From: Dietzia natronolimnaea | GTDB lineage: Bacteria; Actinomycetota; Actinomycetes; Mycobacteriales; Mycobacteriaceae | NCBI RefSeq assembly: GCF_002289575.1 | Contig: NZ_NTGA01000006.1 | Coordinates: forward strand, 1-64,000 | Direction of reading: 5' to 3' | DNA: 64,000 nt | Part shown: piece after piece, positions 10,234-21,330 of the stretch | How the letters are laid out: each line of letters opens with the position of its first letter | How positions within the stretch are numbered: position 1 is the first letter of the stretch | The notes under the pieces: model-generated | Told to the model about the DNA's origin: nothing | Seen by the model: the letters and a program-made list of their open reading frames with translations, nothing else | Databases searched by the model: none | Made by a program: the position numbers and the translations under genes

Positions 10234-10308
10234 CGAGGCCCGGCCTTCCTTTGGGGTGTCGTGCTCGGTTGCATGCTGTCTCGACGAAAGACTCTCGCCC
10301 AACTCTCA

Positions 10309-10325
10309 CCCTCTACTTGAGGGTT
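10309..10325 (-). other. Small hairpin in the ftsZ leader
   Basis: ACCCTC-AAGTA-GAGGGT on the minus strand forms a 6-base-pair stem in the 182-base ftsQ-ftsZ gap. It may be a weak attenuator or stability element; nothing else is recognisable. Confidence 0.3.
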
Positions 10326-10364
10326 AAAGTTGCTGGTCAGAGGCGGTTTCCGCCGTCGGGTCAC

Positions 10365-10393
10365 ACGGTAGGGGCACCGGACCCGCCCGTCCA
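10365..10393 (-). promoter_or_regulatory. Candidate internal promoter before ftsZ
   Basis: On the minus strand TGGACG (10393-10388), a 17-base spacer and TACCGT (10370-10365) form a plausible actinobacterial promoter just after ftsQ. ftsZ has its own promoters in relatives. Confidence 0.35.
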
Positions 10394-10415
10394 CGAGGCT
10401 CGCGGGCGTGTCGGT

Positions 10416-11231
10416 CTACCGCGACGCCGGCAGCGCCGGATTGGAGACGTTCCAGATCTCGCCGGGCTGCTCGAGGACCATCTCCAACGCGACCGCCTTC
10501 TCGTGGTCGCGGCCGGCGGCCCCCCACTCGACGATCCGACCGTCGACGAGGGTCAGGACGATCGACGCCGGCGTCTCCACGTCCACCGAGGCGATCTCCT
10601 GCCCCGCGGTCCCCCGGACCTCGGAGAAGACGACGGACAGGTCACGGACGATCCCCGGCAGGTCGGAGCGGGCCTCCTGCCCCACGGTGAGTTCCGGGGT
10701 TCCGGGGGGCGGATCGCCCTGTCCGAAATCGATCCCCTGCCCGTCGACCAGGTGCCTCGCGCCGTCGACCTCGACCACCACCAGGGCCGTCCGTTCGATG
10801 AGCGAGATCCGCAGGGTCGACGGGTAGTCGCGGGTGACGGTGACCTGGTCGACCCTCGGTATCCCCGCGACACGCCGCGCCACCGCGTGGGTGTCCACCT
10901 GGAGCAACGGGGTTCCGGGGGCCACCGCCGCCCGCTCGGTCACCGCCTCCACCGGGATCGTGCTGGTCCCGGTCACCTGGACCTGCCGGACGGAGAACAC
11001 CGGCAGGAAGTACATCGCGATGTACCCGACCAGCAGGACGACCAGGGCCACACCGAGCCCGATGTAGATACGGTTGGTGCGCCGTCGCCGCCTGCGCAGG
11101 GTGGCCCGGACCGCGGGGTCCGAGTGGCGCACCCGCTCGTCGGAGCGGCGGACGGCGGCCGCGGCGAGCCGTCGGTCGGGATCGTCCGACGTCGTCGGAT
11201 CCGCCGCGTCCTCGCGTGGCTCGTCGGTCAC
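10416..11231 (-). CDS. ftsQ: Divisome protein FtsQ (POTRA domain)
   Basis: Bitopic membrane protein bridging early and late divisome parts. 271 residues: basic cytoplasmic N-terminus (about 1-53, poly-Arg before the membrane), one transmembrane helix (about 55-78), POTRA domain starting FSVRQVQVTGTSTIPVEA, and a beta domain to the C-terminus. GTG start at 11231, with GAGGGGG about 8 bases upstream. It follows murC by 30 bases on the same strand and precedes ftsZ. Confidence 0.95.
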   Translation of the reverse strand: MTDEPREDAADPTTSDDPDRRLAAAAVRRSDERVRHSDPAVRATLRRRRRRTNRIYIGLGVALVVLLVGYIAMYFLPVFSVRQVQVTGTSTIPVEAVTERAAVAPGTPLLQVDTHAVARRVAGIPRVDQVTVTRDYPSTLRISLIERTALVVVEVDGARHLVDGQGIDFGQGDPPPGTPELTVGQEARSDLPGIVRDLSVVFSEVRGTAGQEIASVDVETPASIVLTLVDGRIVEWGAAGRDHEKAVALEMVLEQPGEIWNVSNPALPASR

Positions 11232-11261
11232 CGCGGTGTCCCCCTCACGAGGCGGCCCTCG

Positions 11262-12770
11262 TCATGACCCCGTCCCGCTCCCCGTGGGTCCGCCCACGAT
11301 CCTCGGGCCGAGCGTCGTGATGTCCCCGGCCCCGAGGGTGAACACCACGTCGTCGGGCCGGACGATGTCGACGACCGTGGCCAGGGCCGAGTCGAGGTCG
11401 GGCACGTGGTGGGCCGGGGAGCTGACGTGGCGGGCGACGAGTTCACCGTCGACCCCGGGCTCGGGCTGCTCGCGCGCGCCGTACACGTCGAGCACCACCA
11501 CCTCGTCGGCGAGGGACAGGGCCCGCCCGAACTCCTCGGCGAAGATGCGGGTCCGGGAGTACAGGTGGGGCTGGAACACGGCGATCAGGCGGCCGCCGTC
11601 CGCGGAGACGATCTCCCGCCCCGCGCTCAACACCGCCCTGACCTCGGTCGGATGGTGCGCGTAGTCGTCGAAGACCCGCACCCGACCACCCGGGACGGTG
11701 GCGGTGCCCTTGGGCTCGAACCGCCGCCCCACGCCCCCGAAGCCGGACAGGCCGGACAGGAAGTCCTCGACGTCGATCCCGGCGACCCCCGCGACCTCCC
11801 GGGCTGCGAGTAGGGCCGCGAGGGCGTTGAGCGCCATGTGGCGACCCGGGGTACCCACGTGGAGGTCCCCGCGCGGGCGACCGTCGAGCGTGAGAACGGC
11901 CCGGGTCCCGCCGGAATCGACGTCGATCCCGGCGAGTTCCCCCGCGACCGGCAGGTCGGTCTCCGCGCCGCCCGCGGTGCGGTACCCCACCACCCGGACA
12001 CCCGCGGACGCCGCACGGCGGGCGCGCTCGACCGCTCCCTCGTCGTCCAGGCACACCACCAGGGCGCCGGTGTCCGGGATCCGGGCGAGGAACGTGTCGA
12101 AGACCTCGAAGTACGCCTCCGCCGTGCCGAAGTGGTCGAGGTGGTCGGGCTCCGCGTTGGTGAGGATCACCACGTCCGGCTCGTAGTGCACGAGCGAGCC
12201 GTCGGACTCGTCGGCCTCGGCCACGAACACCGGATCCGCGCCGCCGTGCGCGTTGGTGCCGAACTGCAGGACCGTGCCCCCCACCGCGAAGGACGGGTCC
12301 GCGCCGGCGGCGAGCATCCCGGCGATCAGCATCGACGTGGTGGAGGTCTTGCCGTGCGTGCCGCACACCATGATCGAGCGACCCGCCCGCGCGAGGTGGC
12401 CCAGGACCTGGGACCGGGTCACCACGGGGATCCCCGCCGCCCGGGCCGCGACCAGCTCGGGGTTGTCCGCGGGGATCGCGGCCTTGGAGACCACGACGAT
12501 CTGCGGCGGGGAGTCGAGCGCGTCCACGGCGGCCGCGTCGTGGCCGACCCGGACCACGGCGCCGAGGGACTCGAGGGAACGGAGGTCCGCCGAGTCCCGG
12601 GCGTCACTGCCCGAGACCGCCACCCCGTGGTCGAGCAGGATGCGGGCGACGGCGGACATCCCCGCGCCGCCGATGCCGATCATGTGGACACGACCCAGGG
12701 TGTCGGGAACGGACCCCGTCGTGAAGTCGTCCCCGGTGGAGCGGGCCTCCGGTGTGGTGCTCTCGGTCAA
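11262..12770 (-). CDS. murC: UDP-N-acetylmuramate--L-alanine ligase
   Basis: ATP-dependent addition of L-Ala to UDP-MurNAc, the first peptide step of peptidoglycan precursor synthesis. 502 residues with [15 protein letters not shown] (UDP-binding), [12 protein letters not shown] (ATP loop), and the [10 protein letters not shown] segment. I choose the TTG at 12770 as start: it overlaps the murG stop as TTGA and has GGAAAGG 7 bases upstream; no ATG or GTG fits as well. Translation is therefore probably coupled to murG, and the rare start codon may keep MurC low. Confidence 0.96.
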   Translation of the reverse strand: MTESTTPEARSTGDDFTTGSVPDTLGRVHMIGIGGAGMSAVARILLDHGVAVSGSDARDSADLRSLESLGAVVRVGHDAAAVDALDSPPQIVVVSKAAIPADNPELVAARAAGIPVVTRSQVLGHLARAGRSIMVCGTHGKTSTTSMLIAGMLAAGADPSFAVGGTVLQFGTNAHGGADPVFVAEADESDGSLVHYEPDVVILTNAEPDHLDHFGTAEAYFEVFDTFLARIPDTGALVVCLDDEGAVERARRAASAGVRVVGYRTAGGAETDLPVAGELAGIDVDSGGTRAVLTLDGRPRGDLHVGTPGRHMALNALAALLAAREVAGVAGIDVEDFLSGLSGFGGVGRRFEPKGTATVPGGRVRVFDDYAHHPTEVRAVLSAGREIVSADGGRLIAVFQPHLYSRTRIFAEEFGRALSLADEVVVLDVYGAREQPEPGVDGELVARHVSSPAHHVPDLDSALATVVDIVRPDDVVFTLGAGDITTLGPRIVGGPTGSGTGS

Positions 12771-13885
12771 CGCCGTGCCTTTCCGGCGGCGTCGATCGCG
12801 ATCCGCGCCACGACCTCCGCCGCATCTCGTGAGCCGCCACTGACGGCGGCCGCGGACATGGTGTCCAGCCGGTCGCGGTCCAGTGCGAGTGGCAGGACCG
12901 TGGACCGGAGGTGGTCCGGTGTGAGCGCCGCGTCCTCGACGAGCAGCGCCGCCCCGCCCGCCACCAGGTCCCGGGCGTTGAGCGCCTGCTCCCCGTTGCC
13001 GTGCGGGAGCGGGACGAACACGGCGGGCAGCCCCACCGCGGACACCTCGGCCACCGTGATCGCCCCGGACCGGCACAGGATCAGATCGGCCGCCGCGTAC
13101 GCCAGGTCCATCCGGTCCAGATACGGCACGGTCACGTAGGCGGGGCCGTCCCCCGTCACGACCGGCGCGTCACCGAGGTTCTTGGGCCCCACGGCGTGCA
13201 GCACGCCGACGCCGGCGTCGGAGAACTCCTGCGCCACCACGGCCATCGCCGAGTTCAGGGATCGGGCTCCCTGGGATCCACCCACCACCAGCACGGTCGG
13301 CGCGTCGGGGTCCAGCCCTAAGGTCGCCCGCGCCTCGGCCCGCAACGCTTCCCGGTCGAGGCCGGCCACCGCCCGCCTCACCGGATTGCCCACCACCCGG
13401 GCGTCCAGTCCGGATCCACTGACCGCGGCCAGCGTGGCCACCGCGAACCGTGCGCCGAGCTTGTTGGCGATCCCGGCGCGGGCGTTGGCCTCGTGGACCA
13501 CGATCGGGACCCGGCCCCTGGTGAGGGCGGCCGCCAGGTACACGGGGACACACGCGTACCCGCCGAACCCCACCACGACGTCGGCCTCCGTCCGGCGCAG
13601 TACGGCGCGCGCGCCGCGCACCGCGCGCGCCAACCGTGTCGGCAGGCGGAACAGGTCCCCCCCGACCTTCCGGGGCAGGGGAACGGGGTCGACCAACTCG
13701 AGGGGGACACCGCGGCGCGGGACCAACTCGGTCTCGAGACCCTTCGGGGTGCCGACAGCGGTGACACGGGCATTCGGATCCAGCTCGGCCACGGCCTCAC
13801 CGACGGCCAGGGCGGGTTCGATGTGGCCCGCGGTACCGCCTCCCACGACCAGGACTGACAGAGCGTCGGTGCGCGGCGCGCTCAT
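12767..13885 (-). CDS. murG: Lipid II synthase (MurG GlcNAc transferase)
   Basis: Transfers GlcNAc from UDP-GlcNAc to lipid I on the inner membrane face. 372 residues, GT-B fold: [14 protein letters not shown] near the N-terminus, [34 protein letters not shown], and the UDP-GlcNAc-binding [26 protein letters not shown] region. ATG start at 13885 overlaps the ftsW stop by 4 bases (ATGA). In the ftsW-murG-murC-ftsQ order typical of actinobacteria. Confidence 0.98.
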   Translation of the reverse strand: MSAPRTDALSVLVVGGGTAGHIEPALAVGEAVAELDPNARVTAVGTPKGLETELVPRRGVPLELVDPVPLPRKVGGDLFRLPTRLARAVRGARAVLRRTEADVVVGFGGYACVPVYLAAALTRGRVPIVVHEANARAGIANKLGARFAVATLAAVSGSGLDARVVGNPVRRAVAGLDREALRAEARATLGLDPDAPTVLVVGGSQGARSLNSAMAVVAQEFSDAGVGVLHAVGPKNLGDAPVVTGDGPAYVTVPYLDRMDLAYAAADLILCRSGAITVAEVSAVGLPAVFVPLPHGNGEQALNARDLVAGGAALLVEDAALTPDHLRSTVLPLALDRDRLDTMSAAAVSGGSRDAAEVVARIAIDAAGKARR

Positions 13886-15525
13886 CGCTCCCGTCCCCGG
13901 TGGATGGGACTGGGTCCAGCACCGCCCGGCGACTGGCGGGATCCGGGGTCGGCCGCGGGTCGCCGCGGCCGGCGCCGGTCGTCGTCCCGGGCTCGGACGG
14001 GCTTGGCGTTGCGCCCGGTCATGGCGGTGGCCCCACGGCGTCGGTCCCGGGCGGCGTCGGCCGGGATCGGCATCGACTCGTACCGCGGACCGGCGGGCGC
14101 ACCGCGCGCCGGCCGCGGTGCCGGTGCGGGCTGGGCGGCCCTGCGTCGGGGCGACGGTTGGCGGGTGACGGGCTCGCCGTAGCGCCGGGCGCCGGCGCTC
14201 GAGCGGCCGGGGGCGTCCGAGGCGGGAACCGGGCGCTCAGGGGTGTAGGGGCGCGGATCCGGGAGGGTGAACCACCGACGCCGGCGCCGCTCGGGGGAGC
14301 TGAGGATCGCGGAGATGGCCTCGGGCTCGTGCCGGGCGCAGTTGGCGAGGAGTCCGAGCGACACCAGGGTGACCACCGCCGAGGTGCCACCGTTGGAGAT
14401 CAGAGGTAGCTGGAGGCCGGTGACCGGCAGCAGGCCCACCACGTACCCGATGTTGATGAACGCCTGCAGGACGATCGTCGTGGTGATGGTGCCGGCGAGC
14501 AGTCGCCGGAACGGGTCGGCCGAGCGCAGCGCGATGCGCATACCCGCCCATCCCAACGCCAGGTACAGCGAGACGACGACCGCGGCCCCGAACCAGCCGA
14601 GTTCCTCTCCGATGATCGCGAAGATGAAGTCGTTGGTCGCCTCGGGGAGGTAGAACCACTTGGCACTGGACTGACCGAGGCCGACCCCGAACAGGCCGCC
14701 CTCGGCCAGGGAGAGCATCCCCTGATACGACTGGTACGCCGATCCCTGCGGGTTGGAGAAGTCCCCGACGAAGGTGTTGGCGAACGTCCTGACCCGTTCG
14801 AACCGGTAGGCGAACGTCACCGCGAGCACGCCGAACACGACGGTGCCGAAGGCGATCACCCACACGAAGTGCCGGGTCGGATACCCGGCGAACCACAGCA
14901 CGCACAGGAAGGCGAGGGTCACCGCCGTGGCCATCCCGAGGTCGGGGGCGACGACGACGAGGGCGGCGACCACCCCGTAGCCCACGATGGCCGGGAAGAG
15001 CAGATCGAGCCAGTACCCGGTGCGTATCCGCTTGGCCACCACCGACGAGGCCCAGACGATGAACGTGAACTTGGCGATCTCCGCGGGCTGGATCGCGAAG
15101 AACCCGAGGTCGATCCATCCGCGGGAGCCGTTGATCTCCATGCCGACGCCCGGGATCAGGACGGCGATGAGCAGCCCGATGGACACCAGCAGCATCGGCA
15201 GCGCGGCTGCTCGGAGAAGCTCGAACCGCATACGCAGGGCGACCACGAACCCCACCCAGCCGATCGTCACGAAGACCGCCTGGCGGAGGAAGATGTCGAA
15301 GGGTGTGCCGCCACCGGAGAACGCGAGGACGTTGGAGCTCGAGAGCACCATCCCCAGGCCGATCACCGTGAGCAGGGCGGTGACCACCATGACCACGTGG
15401 AAGGAGGTCAGCGGCGCACGGTTGATCGCCGCCAGCGGCGCGGCGATACGACCCAACAGGTCGGGCCGGGGTGCGGTGCCGGCATCGTCGGCGTTGTCCC
15501 GGCGAGCGGATTCGTGAAGTGTCAT
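13882..15525 (-). CDS. ftsW: Septal peptidoglycan polymerase FtsW
   Basis: SEDS-family glycosyltransferase that polymerises lipid II with FtsI. 547 residues with about ten membrane helices between residues 40 and 405, the large periplasmic loop containing [20 protein letters not shown], and the conserved end [16 protein letters not shown]. After the last helix comes a basic, Pro-rich cytoplasmic tail of about 140 residues, which in mycobacteria contacts FtsZ. ATG start at 15525 with GGAGGTAGGG just upstream, 3 bases after the murD stop. Confidence 0.97.
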   Translation of the reverse strand: MTLHESARRDNADDAGTAPRPDLLGRIAAPLAAINRAPLTSFHVVMVVTALLTVIGLGMVLSSSNVLAFSGGGTPFDIFLRQAVFVTIGWVGFVVALRMRFELLRAAALPMLLVSIGLLIAVLIPGVGMEINGSRGWIDLGFFAIQPAEIAKFTFIVWASSVVAKRIRTGYWLDLLFPAIVGYGVVAALVVVAPDLGMATAVTLAFLCVLWFAGYPTRHFVWVIAFGTVVFGVLAVTFAYRFERVRTFANTFVGDFSNPQGSAYQSYQGMLSLAEGGLFGVGLGQSSAKWFYLPEATNDFIFAIIGEELGWFGAAVVVSLYLALGWAGMRIALRSADPFRRLLAGTITTTIVLQAFINIGYVVGLLPVTGLQLPLISNGGTSAVVTLVSLGLLANCARHEPEAISAILSSPERRRRRWFTLPDPRPYTPERPVPASDAPGRSSAGARRYGEPVTRQPSPRRRAAQPAPAPRPARGAPAGPRYESMPIPADAARDRRRGATAMTGRNAKPVRARDDDRRRPRRPAADPGSRQSPGGAGPSPIHRGRER

Positions 15526-15528
15526 GCC

Positions 15529-17097
15529 CTACCTCCCGGCGACCCGGCCCACGGCGAGCGCGAAGCTGCGCCCGCGGTGGCCGTAGTCGGTGAACATGTC
15601 CATCGACGCGGCGGCGGGGGCGAGCAGCACGGTGTCGCCTCCGGTGGCCATCCGTGCGGCCTCGGCGACCGCCCGGTCCATCGTCTGCTGCGGCTCGTCG
15701 GGAGCCGCCGCACCGTCATCGTCTCCCGAGGCCAGCTCCACGACGGGCACCCCCGGCGCGTGTCGGGACAATGCCTCGGCGATCCGCGCCCGGTCGCGGC
15801 CGATCAGGACCACCCCGCGCAGGACGTCCGCCACCTCCGCGACCAGGGGGTCGACATCGGCGCCCTTGAGCAGTCCGCCGGCGAGCCACACCATCGTCCC
15901 GCCCGCGAGCAGCGACGTGCGGGCCGCATGCGGGTTGGTCGCCTTGGAGTCGTCCACGTAGCGGACCCCGTCCACCGTGTCGACCAGCTCTGCGCGGTGC
16001 GCGGCCACCGTGAACCCCCGGAGACCGGCGGCGACGTGCTCCGCCTCCGCCCCCACCGACATCGCGACAGCCGCGGCGGCGAGAGCGTCGAGCACGCCCG
16101 CGGGTCCCGGCGGTCGGACGTCCACGGCCGGCAGCAGTGGCACCTCGTCGTCGTCCCCGCGGCCACCGATCCGCGCGGTGAGGACACCGTCGACCACCCC
16201 CAGCTCCCCGTGACGGGGCGCGCCGAGGCGCACCCCGATCCGCGCGGACGCGGGCGCCTCCTCCAGTAGTCGGGAGGCGATCGGGTCGTCGTTCCCGGCC
16301 ACCGCCACCCGCCCGGTGAGGACCTGCGCCTTGGCCGCGGCGTACGCCTCCATCGACCCGTGCCAGTCCAGGTGGTCCTCCGCGACGTTGAGGACTACCC
16401 CCACGTCGGGTCGGCAGCTCGGCGCCCAGTGGAGCTGGAAACTCGACAGTTCGGCCGCGAGCACCTCGACCCTCGGCTCGGCGAGCAGAACCTCCGTCAC
16501 GGGCAGGCCGATGTTGCCGCACGCCCGCACGGCCATGCCCGCCTCCCGGCAGATCGACTCGAGCATCGAGGTGGTGGTGGTCTTACCGTTGGTACCCGTC
16601 ACCGCGAGCCAGGTCCGCGGCGGTCCGAACATCCCGGCCGCATCGGCCCGCCAGGCCAGTTCCACGTCCCCCCACAGCTCGAGGCCGGCCTCGGTGGCGG
16701 ACCGCAGCAGCGGGGAGTCGGGCCGCCACCCCGGGCTCGTCACCACCAGGTCGATCCGGCCGGGGCCCGTGTCGAGAAGCATCTCGGCCGCGCGATCGAG
16801 GCCGACGCCGGTACAGCCCACCCCCTCCGGTAGCGAGGCCTGGAGCAGCTCGACGGCATCCGGTCGCGAGTCCGCCACCACGGGCTCAGCGCCGAGCGCG
16901 TGGAGTATCCGGACCGCCCCCGGGCCGGACACCCCGGCGCCGAGGACCAGGACGCGGGCTCCGGCGAGGTCGCTGATGCCGAGACCCTGCCCGGAGCCGC
17001 CGATCCCTGCCGTGCTGAATGCTCTCGTCTCGTGCTCTGTCGTCTCGTGCTCTGTCGTCTCGCGCCCTGTCGTCTCGCGCCCTGTCACGTCCGTCAC
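15529..17097 (-). CDS. murD: UDP-MurNAc-L-Ala:D-Glu ligase
   Basis: ATP-dependent D-glutamate addition in peptidoglycan precursor synthesis. 522 residues with [15 protein letters not shown] (UDP site), [14 protein letters not shown] (ATP loop), [21 protein letters not shown] and [14 protein letters not shown] start at 17097 overlaps the mraY stop as GTGA. Residues 5-24 are a four-unit pentapeptide repeat (TGRET x2, TEHET x2) placed before the conserved fold; this low-complexity extension is unusual for MurD and stems from a 15-base tandem DNA repeat. A start inside the conserved part is not available with a better ribosome site. Confidence 0.96.
   Translation of the reverse strand: MTDVTGRETTGRETTEHETTEHETRAFSTAGIGGSGQGLGISDLAGARVLVLGAGVSGPGAVRILHALGAEPVVADSRPDAVELLQASLPEGVGCTGVGLDRAAEMLLDTGPGRIDLVVTSPGWRPDSPLLRSATEAGLELWGDVELAWRADAAGMFGPPRTWLAVTGTNGKTTTTSMLESICREAGMAVRACGNIGLPVTEVLLAEPRVEVLAAELSSFQLHWAPSCRPDVGVVLNVAEDHLDWHGSMEAYAAAKAQVLTGRVAVAGNDDPIASRLLEEAPASARIGVRLGAPRHGELGVVDGVLTARIGGRGDDDEVPLLPAVDVRPPGPAGVLDALAAAAVAMSVGAEAEHVAAGLRGFTVAAHRAELVDTVDGVRYVDDSKATNPHAARTSLLAGGTMVWLAGGLLKGADVDPLVAEVADVLRGVVLIGRDRARIAEALSRHAPGVPVVELASGDDDGAAAPDEPQQTMDRAVAEAARMATGGDTVLLAPAAASMDMFTDYGHRGRSFALAVGRVAGR
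17026..17085. repeat. 4 x 15-base tandem repeat in the murD 5' coding end
   Basis: Four contiguous 15-base units: two copies of CGTCTCGTGCTCTGT (17026-17055) and two of CGTCTCGCGCCCTGT (17056-17085), read on the plus strand. They code for TEHET and TGRET pentapeptides on the minus strand, keeping frame whatever the copy number. Confidence 0.95.
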
Positions 17098-18188
17098 CCC
17101 GATGTGCTCGCGAGCCAGTCACCGTAGAAGAGCGCGATCGCCAGACCGCAGGAGATGGCCACGAGGAGCCAGAACCTGATGGTGACGGTCGTCTCGGCCC
17201 ACCCGCCGTTCTCGAAGTGGTGGTGGATGGGTGTCATGCGGAACGGACGACGGCCGGTGGTGCGGAACGCCACGACCTGGATGAGGACCGAGACGAACTC
17301 GATCACGAAGACCGCGCCGACGACGACCATGAGCAACTCGGTGCGCGAGACCACCGAGACGCCCGCGACGATGCCACCCAGGAACATCGACCCCGTGTCG
17401 CCCATGAAGATTTTGGCCGGGGCGGCGTTCCACCACAGGAAGCCCAGACACGCCCCGAGCGAGGCCGAACACACCACCGCGATGTCGAGTGGGTCACGCA
17501 CCTGGTAACACCCGGACAGATCCACCCCCTCCGCGGTGGAGAAGCACGAGTAGCGGAACTGCCAGAAGCTGAACACCACGTAGGTGCCCATGACCATGGC
17601 CATCGACCCGGCGGCCAGCCCGTCCAGACCGTCGGTGAAGTTGACCGCGTTGGACCAGCCGTAGACCAGGACCACGATGAAGATGAGGAAGACGACCACC
17701 GGGAAGGTGACGGCGACGAAGTCGCGCATGTAGCTCAACGAGCGGCTGGCGGGGGTCAGCCCGTCGTCGTTCCGGAAACCCAGGACCAGGATGCCGAACG
17801 CGAGAGCCGCGAGCACCTGGCCGACGGTCTTGGACAGGATGCCCAGACCCTTGTTGTGCCGCTTGAACACCTTGAGGCCGTCATCAATCATCCCGACCAC
17901 CGCCAAGGCGGTCGCCAGCCCGAGGATGAGCAGACCGGAGGCGGTGAATCCCCCGCCGCCGACCGTCACCAGTCCCACCAGTCCGGCCACGATGTAGCCG
18001 AGCCACACCGCGGCGAGGATCGCGATGCCGCCCATGTTGGGGGTGCCGCGTTTGCTCATGTGGGACTGCGGGCCCTCCAGGCGGATCTCCTGCCCGAAGC
18101 CGTGGCGACGGAAGTAGATGATGAGCACCGGGGTGAGGAAGATGCTCACGACGAAGGCGACGATGCCAGCGACCATGATCTGGGTCAT
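17094..18188 (-). CDS. mraY: Phospho-MurNAc-pentapeptide translocase (lipid I synthase)
   Basis: Transfers phospho-MurNAc-pentapeptide to undecaprenyl phosphate. 364 residues, ten membrane helices; conserved sequences KRGTPNMGG, the DD pair in [45 protein letters not shown] and the HHH motif in [11 protein letters not shown] at 18188 overlaps the murF stop by 4 bases. Canonical in length. Confidence 0.98.
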   Translation of the reverse strand: MTQIMVAGIVAFVVSIFLTPVLIIYFRRHGFGQEIRLEGPQSHMSKRGTPNMGGIAILAAVWLGYIVAGLVGLVTVGGGGFTASGLLILGLATALAVVGMIDDGLKVFKRHNKGLGILSKTVGQVLAALAFGILVLGFRNDDGLTPASRSLSYMRDFVAVTFPVVVFLIFIVVLVYGWSNAVNFTDGLDGLAAGSMAMVMGTYVVFSFWQFRYSCFSTAEGVDLSGCYQVRDPLDIAVVCSASLGACLGFLWWNAAPAKIFMGDTGSMFLGGIVAGVSVVSRTELLMVVVGAVFVIEFVSVLIQVVAFRTTGRRPFRMTPIHHHFENGGWAETTVTIRFWLLVAISCGLAIALFYGDWLASTSG

Positions 18189-19699
18189 TCGGACGTCTCC
18201 TCACCACGCGTCGCGAGCAGATGCTCCGCGACGCTCCACAAACCCACAGCCGCCGAGGCCTTGACCAGCACGATGTCCCCCGGCCGCACCTGCTCGTCCA
18301 CGACGGCGCACGCCTCCTCTGCGGTCCCGACGTGCTCCGCCTCCGACCCCCACGACCCCTCCTGCACCGCACCCTGGAACAGCGCGCGCTGGGGGCGACC
18401 CCGGCCGACCACCACCAGTTGGGACACGTCGAGGCGCACGAGGAACCGACCGATGAGGTCGTGCTCCGTCACCGAGTCCTCGCCCAGTTCGGCCATCTCG
18501 CCCAGGATCGCCCAGGTCCGGCGGTGTCCCCCGCCCGACCGCGCCATCACGGCGAGTGACTTGAGCGCTGCCCGCACCGAATCGGGGTTCGCGTTGTAGG
18601 AGTCGTTGATCACGGTGACGCCGTCGGCGGTCACCCGCACGTCCATCCGCCGCGCGGACGCGGCCCGGGCGGTACCGAGGGCGCCGGCGATCGTCGAGAC
18701 GTCCATCCCGCAGGCCAAGCCCACCGCGGCGGCCGAGAGGGCGTTGCCCACCTGGTGCTCCCCGTGGACCCGGAGGGCCACATCGGCCTCGCCGTCCGGG
18801 GTCACCAGCCGGAAGGAGGCCCGCACCTCGTCGTCCACCCGCACGCCCTCGGCGCGGAGGTCAGCGGACCGGCCAGACCCCACCGTCACGACCTCAGCGG
18901 AGGTCCGTCCGGCCATGACCAGGACCCGGTCGTCGTCGGCGTTGAGCACCGCGACGCCGCCATGTGCCGCGTCCGGCAACGCCTCGACCAGCTCGCCCTT
19001 GGTGGCGGCGATGACGTCGCGCGAGCCGAACTCACCGAGGTGCGCGGTCCCCACGTTGAGCACCACCCCGATCCTCGGGGGCGCGATCTCAGCGAGCTCC
19101 CTGATGTTGCCCGGCGCGCGCGCACTCAGCTCGAGCACCAGGAAGTCGGTGGACTCATCGGCGCGGAGGGCGGTCCAGGGATGGCCGATCTCGTTGTTGA
19201 ACGACCCGGGCGGCGCGACGACCGTCCCGGCGGCGGAGAGGACCGCGCCGATGAGGTCCTTGGTGCTGGTCTTGCCCGAGGATCCGGTGATCCCGACCAC
19301 GACGAGCCCGTGGTCGGCGACCAGCCTGTCGACACTGGCCCGCGCCAGGGCTCCGAGCGCCGCGAGCACCGCCGCGCCGGACCCGTCGGAGTCCGCGGCC
19401 AGGGCCATGGCGTTGGTGGCGCGCCGGTCGACGGGGGGCACCACGATCTGGGCGCCCGCCGCCCCGGGGACGTCGGTGACCTCGCGTGCGACCAGAGCGG
19501 CCGCCGCCCCGGCCTGCAGGGCGCGGCCGACGAACTCGTGGCCGTCGACCCGCTCGCCGGGCAGGGCGAGGAACAACCCGCCGGGCTCGATACGGCGGGA
19601 GTCGAACTCCACGGAACCGGTGACCGCGGTCGAGGGGTCGCCGCCGACCAACCGACCGCCGACGATCCCGGCGATCTCGCCGAGGGTGAGGTCGATCAT
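18185..19699 (-). CDS. murF: UDP-MurNAc-tripeptide--D-Ala-D-Ala ligase
   Basis: Adds D-Ala-D-Ala to complete the UDP-MurNAc-pentapeptide. 504 residues with [17 protein letters not shown] near the N-terminus, [14 protein letters not shown] (ATP loop), [23 protein letters not shown] and [14 protein letters not shown] at 19699 overlaps the murE stop by 4 bases. The reading frame is open far upstream of this ATG across murE on the same strand, but that is a shadow frame. Confidence 0.97.
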   Translation of the reverse strand: MIDLTLGEIAGIVGGRLVGGDPSTAVTGSVEFDSRRIEPGGLFLALPGERVDGHEFVGRALQAGAAAALVAREVTDVPGAAGAQIVVPPVDRRATNAMALAADSDGSGAAVLAALGALARASVDRLVADHGLVVVGITGSSGKTSTKDLIGAVLSAAGTVVAPPGSFNNEIGHPWTALRADESTDFLVLELSARAPGNIRELAEIAPPRIGVVLNVGTAHLGEFGSRDVIAATKGELVEALPDAAHGGVAVLNADDDRVLVMAGRTSAEVVTVGSGRSADLRAEGVRVDDEVRASFRLVTPDGEADVALRVHGEHQVGNALSAAAVGLACGMDVSTIAGALGTARAASARRMDVRVTADGVTVINDSYNANPDSVRAALKSLAVMARSGGGHRRTWAILGEMAELGEDSVTEHDLIGRFLVRLDVSQLVVVGRGRPQRALFQGAVQEGSWGSEAEHVGTAEEACAVVDEQVRPGDIVLVKASAAVGLWSVAEHLLATRGEETSE

Positions 19700-21255
19700 G
19701 AGGTGGTGTCCTCCGTCCGGACCGATGTGTCGGTGTATTCCATGCGTCTGACGAGTTCCTCGGCCGCGCGGGTCCGGTCGTCGAAGGGGAAGACCACCCC
19801 GTCGATCTCCTGTCCGGTCTCGTGGCCCTTGCCCGCGATCACCACCGCGTCGCCGGAGCGCGCCCAGTCGATCGCCGCGGCGATCGCGGCACCCCGGTCC
19901 GCTATCTCCTCGATGCCGGTCCCCTCGCCGGCCGCGGCCTCGGCACCCGCACGCACCGCCGCGCGGATCGCGGCGGGGTCCTCGCTGCGCGGGTTGTCGT
20001 CGGTCACCACCACGAGGTCCGCGACCTCCGCGGCCGCCGCGCCCATCAGCGGTCGCTTGCCCGGATCCCTGTCCCCGCCCGCACCCAGGACCACGGCGAC
20101 CCGTCCCCGGGTCTGCGCACGCACGGACCTCAGGACCGCGGCGACCGCGGCCGGTTTGTGGGCGTAGTCCACGAGGACGCGGAAATCCTGCCCGCGGACG
20201 ACCGGCTCGAGGCGCCCCGGCACCCGCACGCTGCTCAGTCCGGCGGCCGCGGCCCGCACGTCGAGCCCGAGGGCGTCGACGATCGCGAGTGCGACGAGTG
20301 CATTGGTCACGTTGAACCGGCCGAGGAGCGGTAGATCGACCTCCACGGTCACCCCGTGCGGCCCCCACGCGGCGAACGCCTGCCGATCGTCGTCGGTGGT
20401 CAACGCCTCGCCCGCCGTCCAGTCGGCGGACCCGCGGGGATCGGCCGAGACGGTCACCGCGTCCGGGCGGGACGCCAGCAGTCGTCTCCCCCAGTCGTCG
20501 TCGACCACGATCACTGCCCGCTCGGCGGGCCGCACCGCGGAACCCGAGTCGGCGTCGGGGTCGAACAACCGGGCCTTGGCCCGGAAGTAGTCCTCCATGC
20601 TCGGGTGGAAGTCGAGATGATCCTGGGAGAGGTTGAGGAAGGCACCCACGGCGAACCGCGTCCCGTCCACCCGACCGAGCCGCAACGCGTGGCTGGAGAC
20701 CTCGGCGGCGACGGCGCGGGCACCCCCGGCTCGCATCTCACCCAGCAGGGCCTGGAACTCGGGCGCTTCAGGCGTGGTGAGACTGCTCGGCAGGTGCCGT
20801 CCGTCCACCCTGCTGCCCGTGGTGCCGATGAGCCCCGCCACGAGGCCACAGCCCGCGAGCGCCGCCTCCACGAGGTAGGTCGTCGTGGTCTTGCCGGACG
20901 TCCCGGTGATCCCCACGACGTCCAGGTCGGCGGAGGGGTCCCCGACGATGGCCGCCGCCACCTCGCCCAGGACGGACCGGGGTCGCGGGTGCAACAACAC
21001 CGGGACACGGTCGGCCACGGGACCCATCAACTCCAGGCCCTCGGTGTCGGTGAGTACGGCCGACGCGCCCGCCTCGACCGCCGTCGCGCAGAAGGAGGCA
21101 CCGTGGATCCTCGACCCGGACAACGCCGCGAAGAGCGTGCCGGGTCCCGCGTCCTGGGCCCGGATGGTGGCGCCGGTCAGCTCCGCGTCGGCTGCCGCCC
21201 TGTCACCGAGGAGGCTCGCCTGCACCGCGTCCGCCAGCTGTGCTGCTGTCGTCAT
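19696..21255 (-). CDS. murE: UDP-MurNAc-tripeptide synthetase (meso-DAP adding)
   Basis: Adds the third residue of the stem peptide. 519 residues with [16 protein letters not shown] (ATP loop), [31 protein letters not shown] (the carbamylated lysine region) and [11 protein letters not shown]. The DNPR motif is the meso-diaminopimelate specificity signature, so the organism has DAP-type peptidoglycan. ATG start at 21255; 75 bases separate it from ftsI, the largest gap in this stretch of the operon, with no recognisable terminator. Confidence 0.98.
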   Translation of the reverse strand: MTTAAQLADAVQASLLGDRAAADAELTGATIRAQDAGPGTLFAALSGSRIHGASFCATAVEAGASAVLTDTEGLELMGPVADRVPVLLHPRPRSVLGEVAAAIVGDPSADLDVVGITGTSGKTTTTYLVEAALAGCGLVAGLIGTTGSRVDGRHLPSSLTTPEAPEFQALLGEMRAGGARAVAAEVSSHALRLGRVDGTRFAVGAFLNLSQDHLDFHPSMEDYFRAKARLFDPDADSGSAVRPAERAVIVVDDDWGRRLLASRPDAVTVSADPRGSADWTAGEALTTDDDRQAFAAWGPHGVTVEVDLPLLGRFNVTNALVALAIVDALGLDVRAAAAGLSSVRVPGRLEPVVRGQDFRVLVDYAHKPAAVAAVLRSVRAQTRGRVAVVLGAGGDRDPGKRPLMGAAAAEVADLVVVTDDNPRSEDPAAIRAAVRAGAEAAAGEGTGIEEIADRGAAIAAAIDWARSGDAVVIAGKGHETGQEIDGVVFPFDDRTRAAEELVRRMEYTDTSVRTEDTTS

Positions 21256-21330
21256 CGCCTGTCCTCGACCCGCCTCTCGTTGTCCGTGACCCCTCGTGAA
21301 CCCGCTACACGCTACCTTGCCGGTCGCGCG

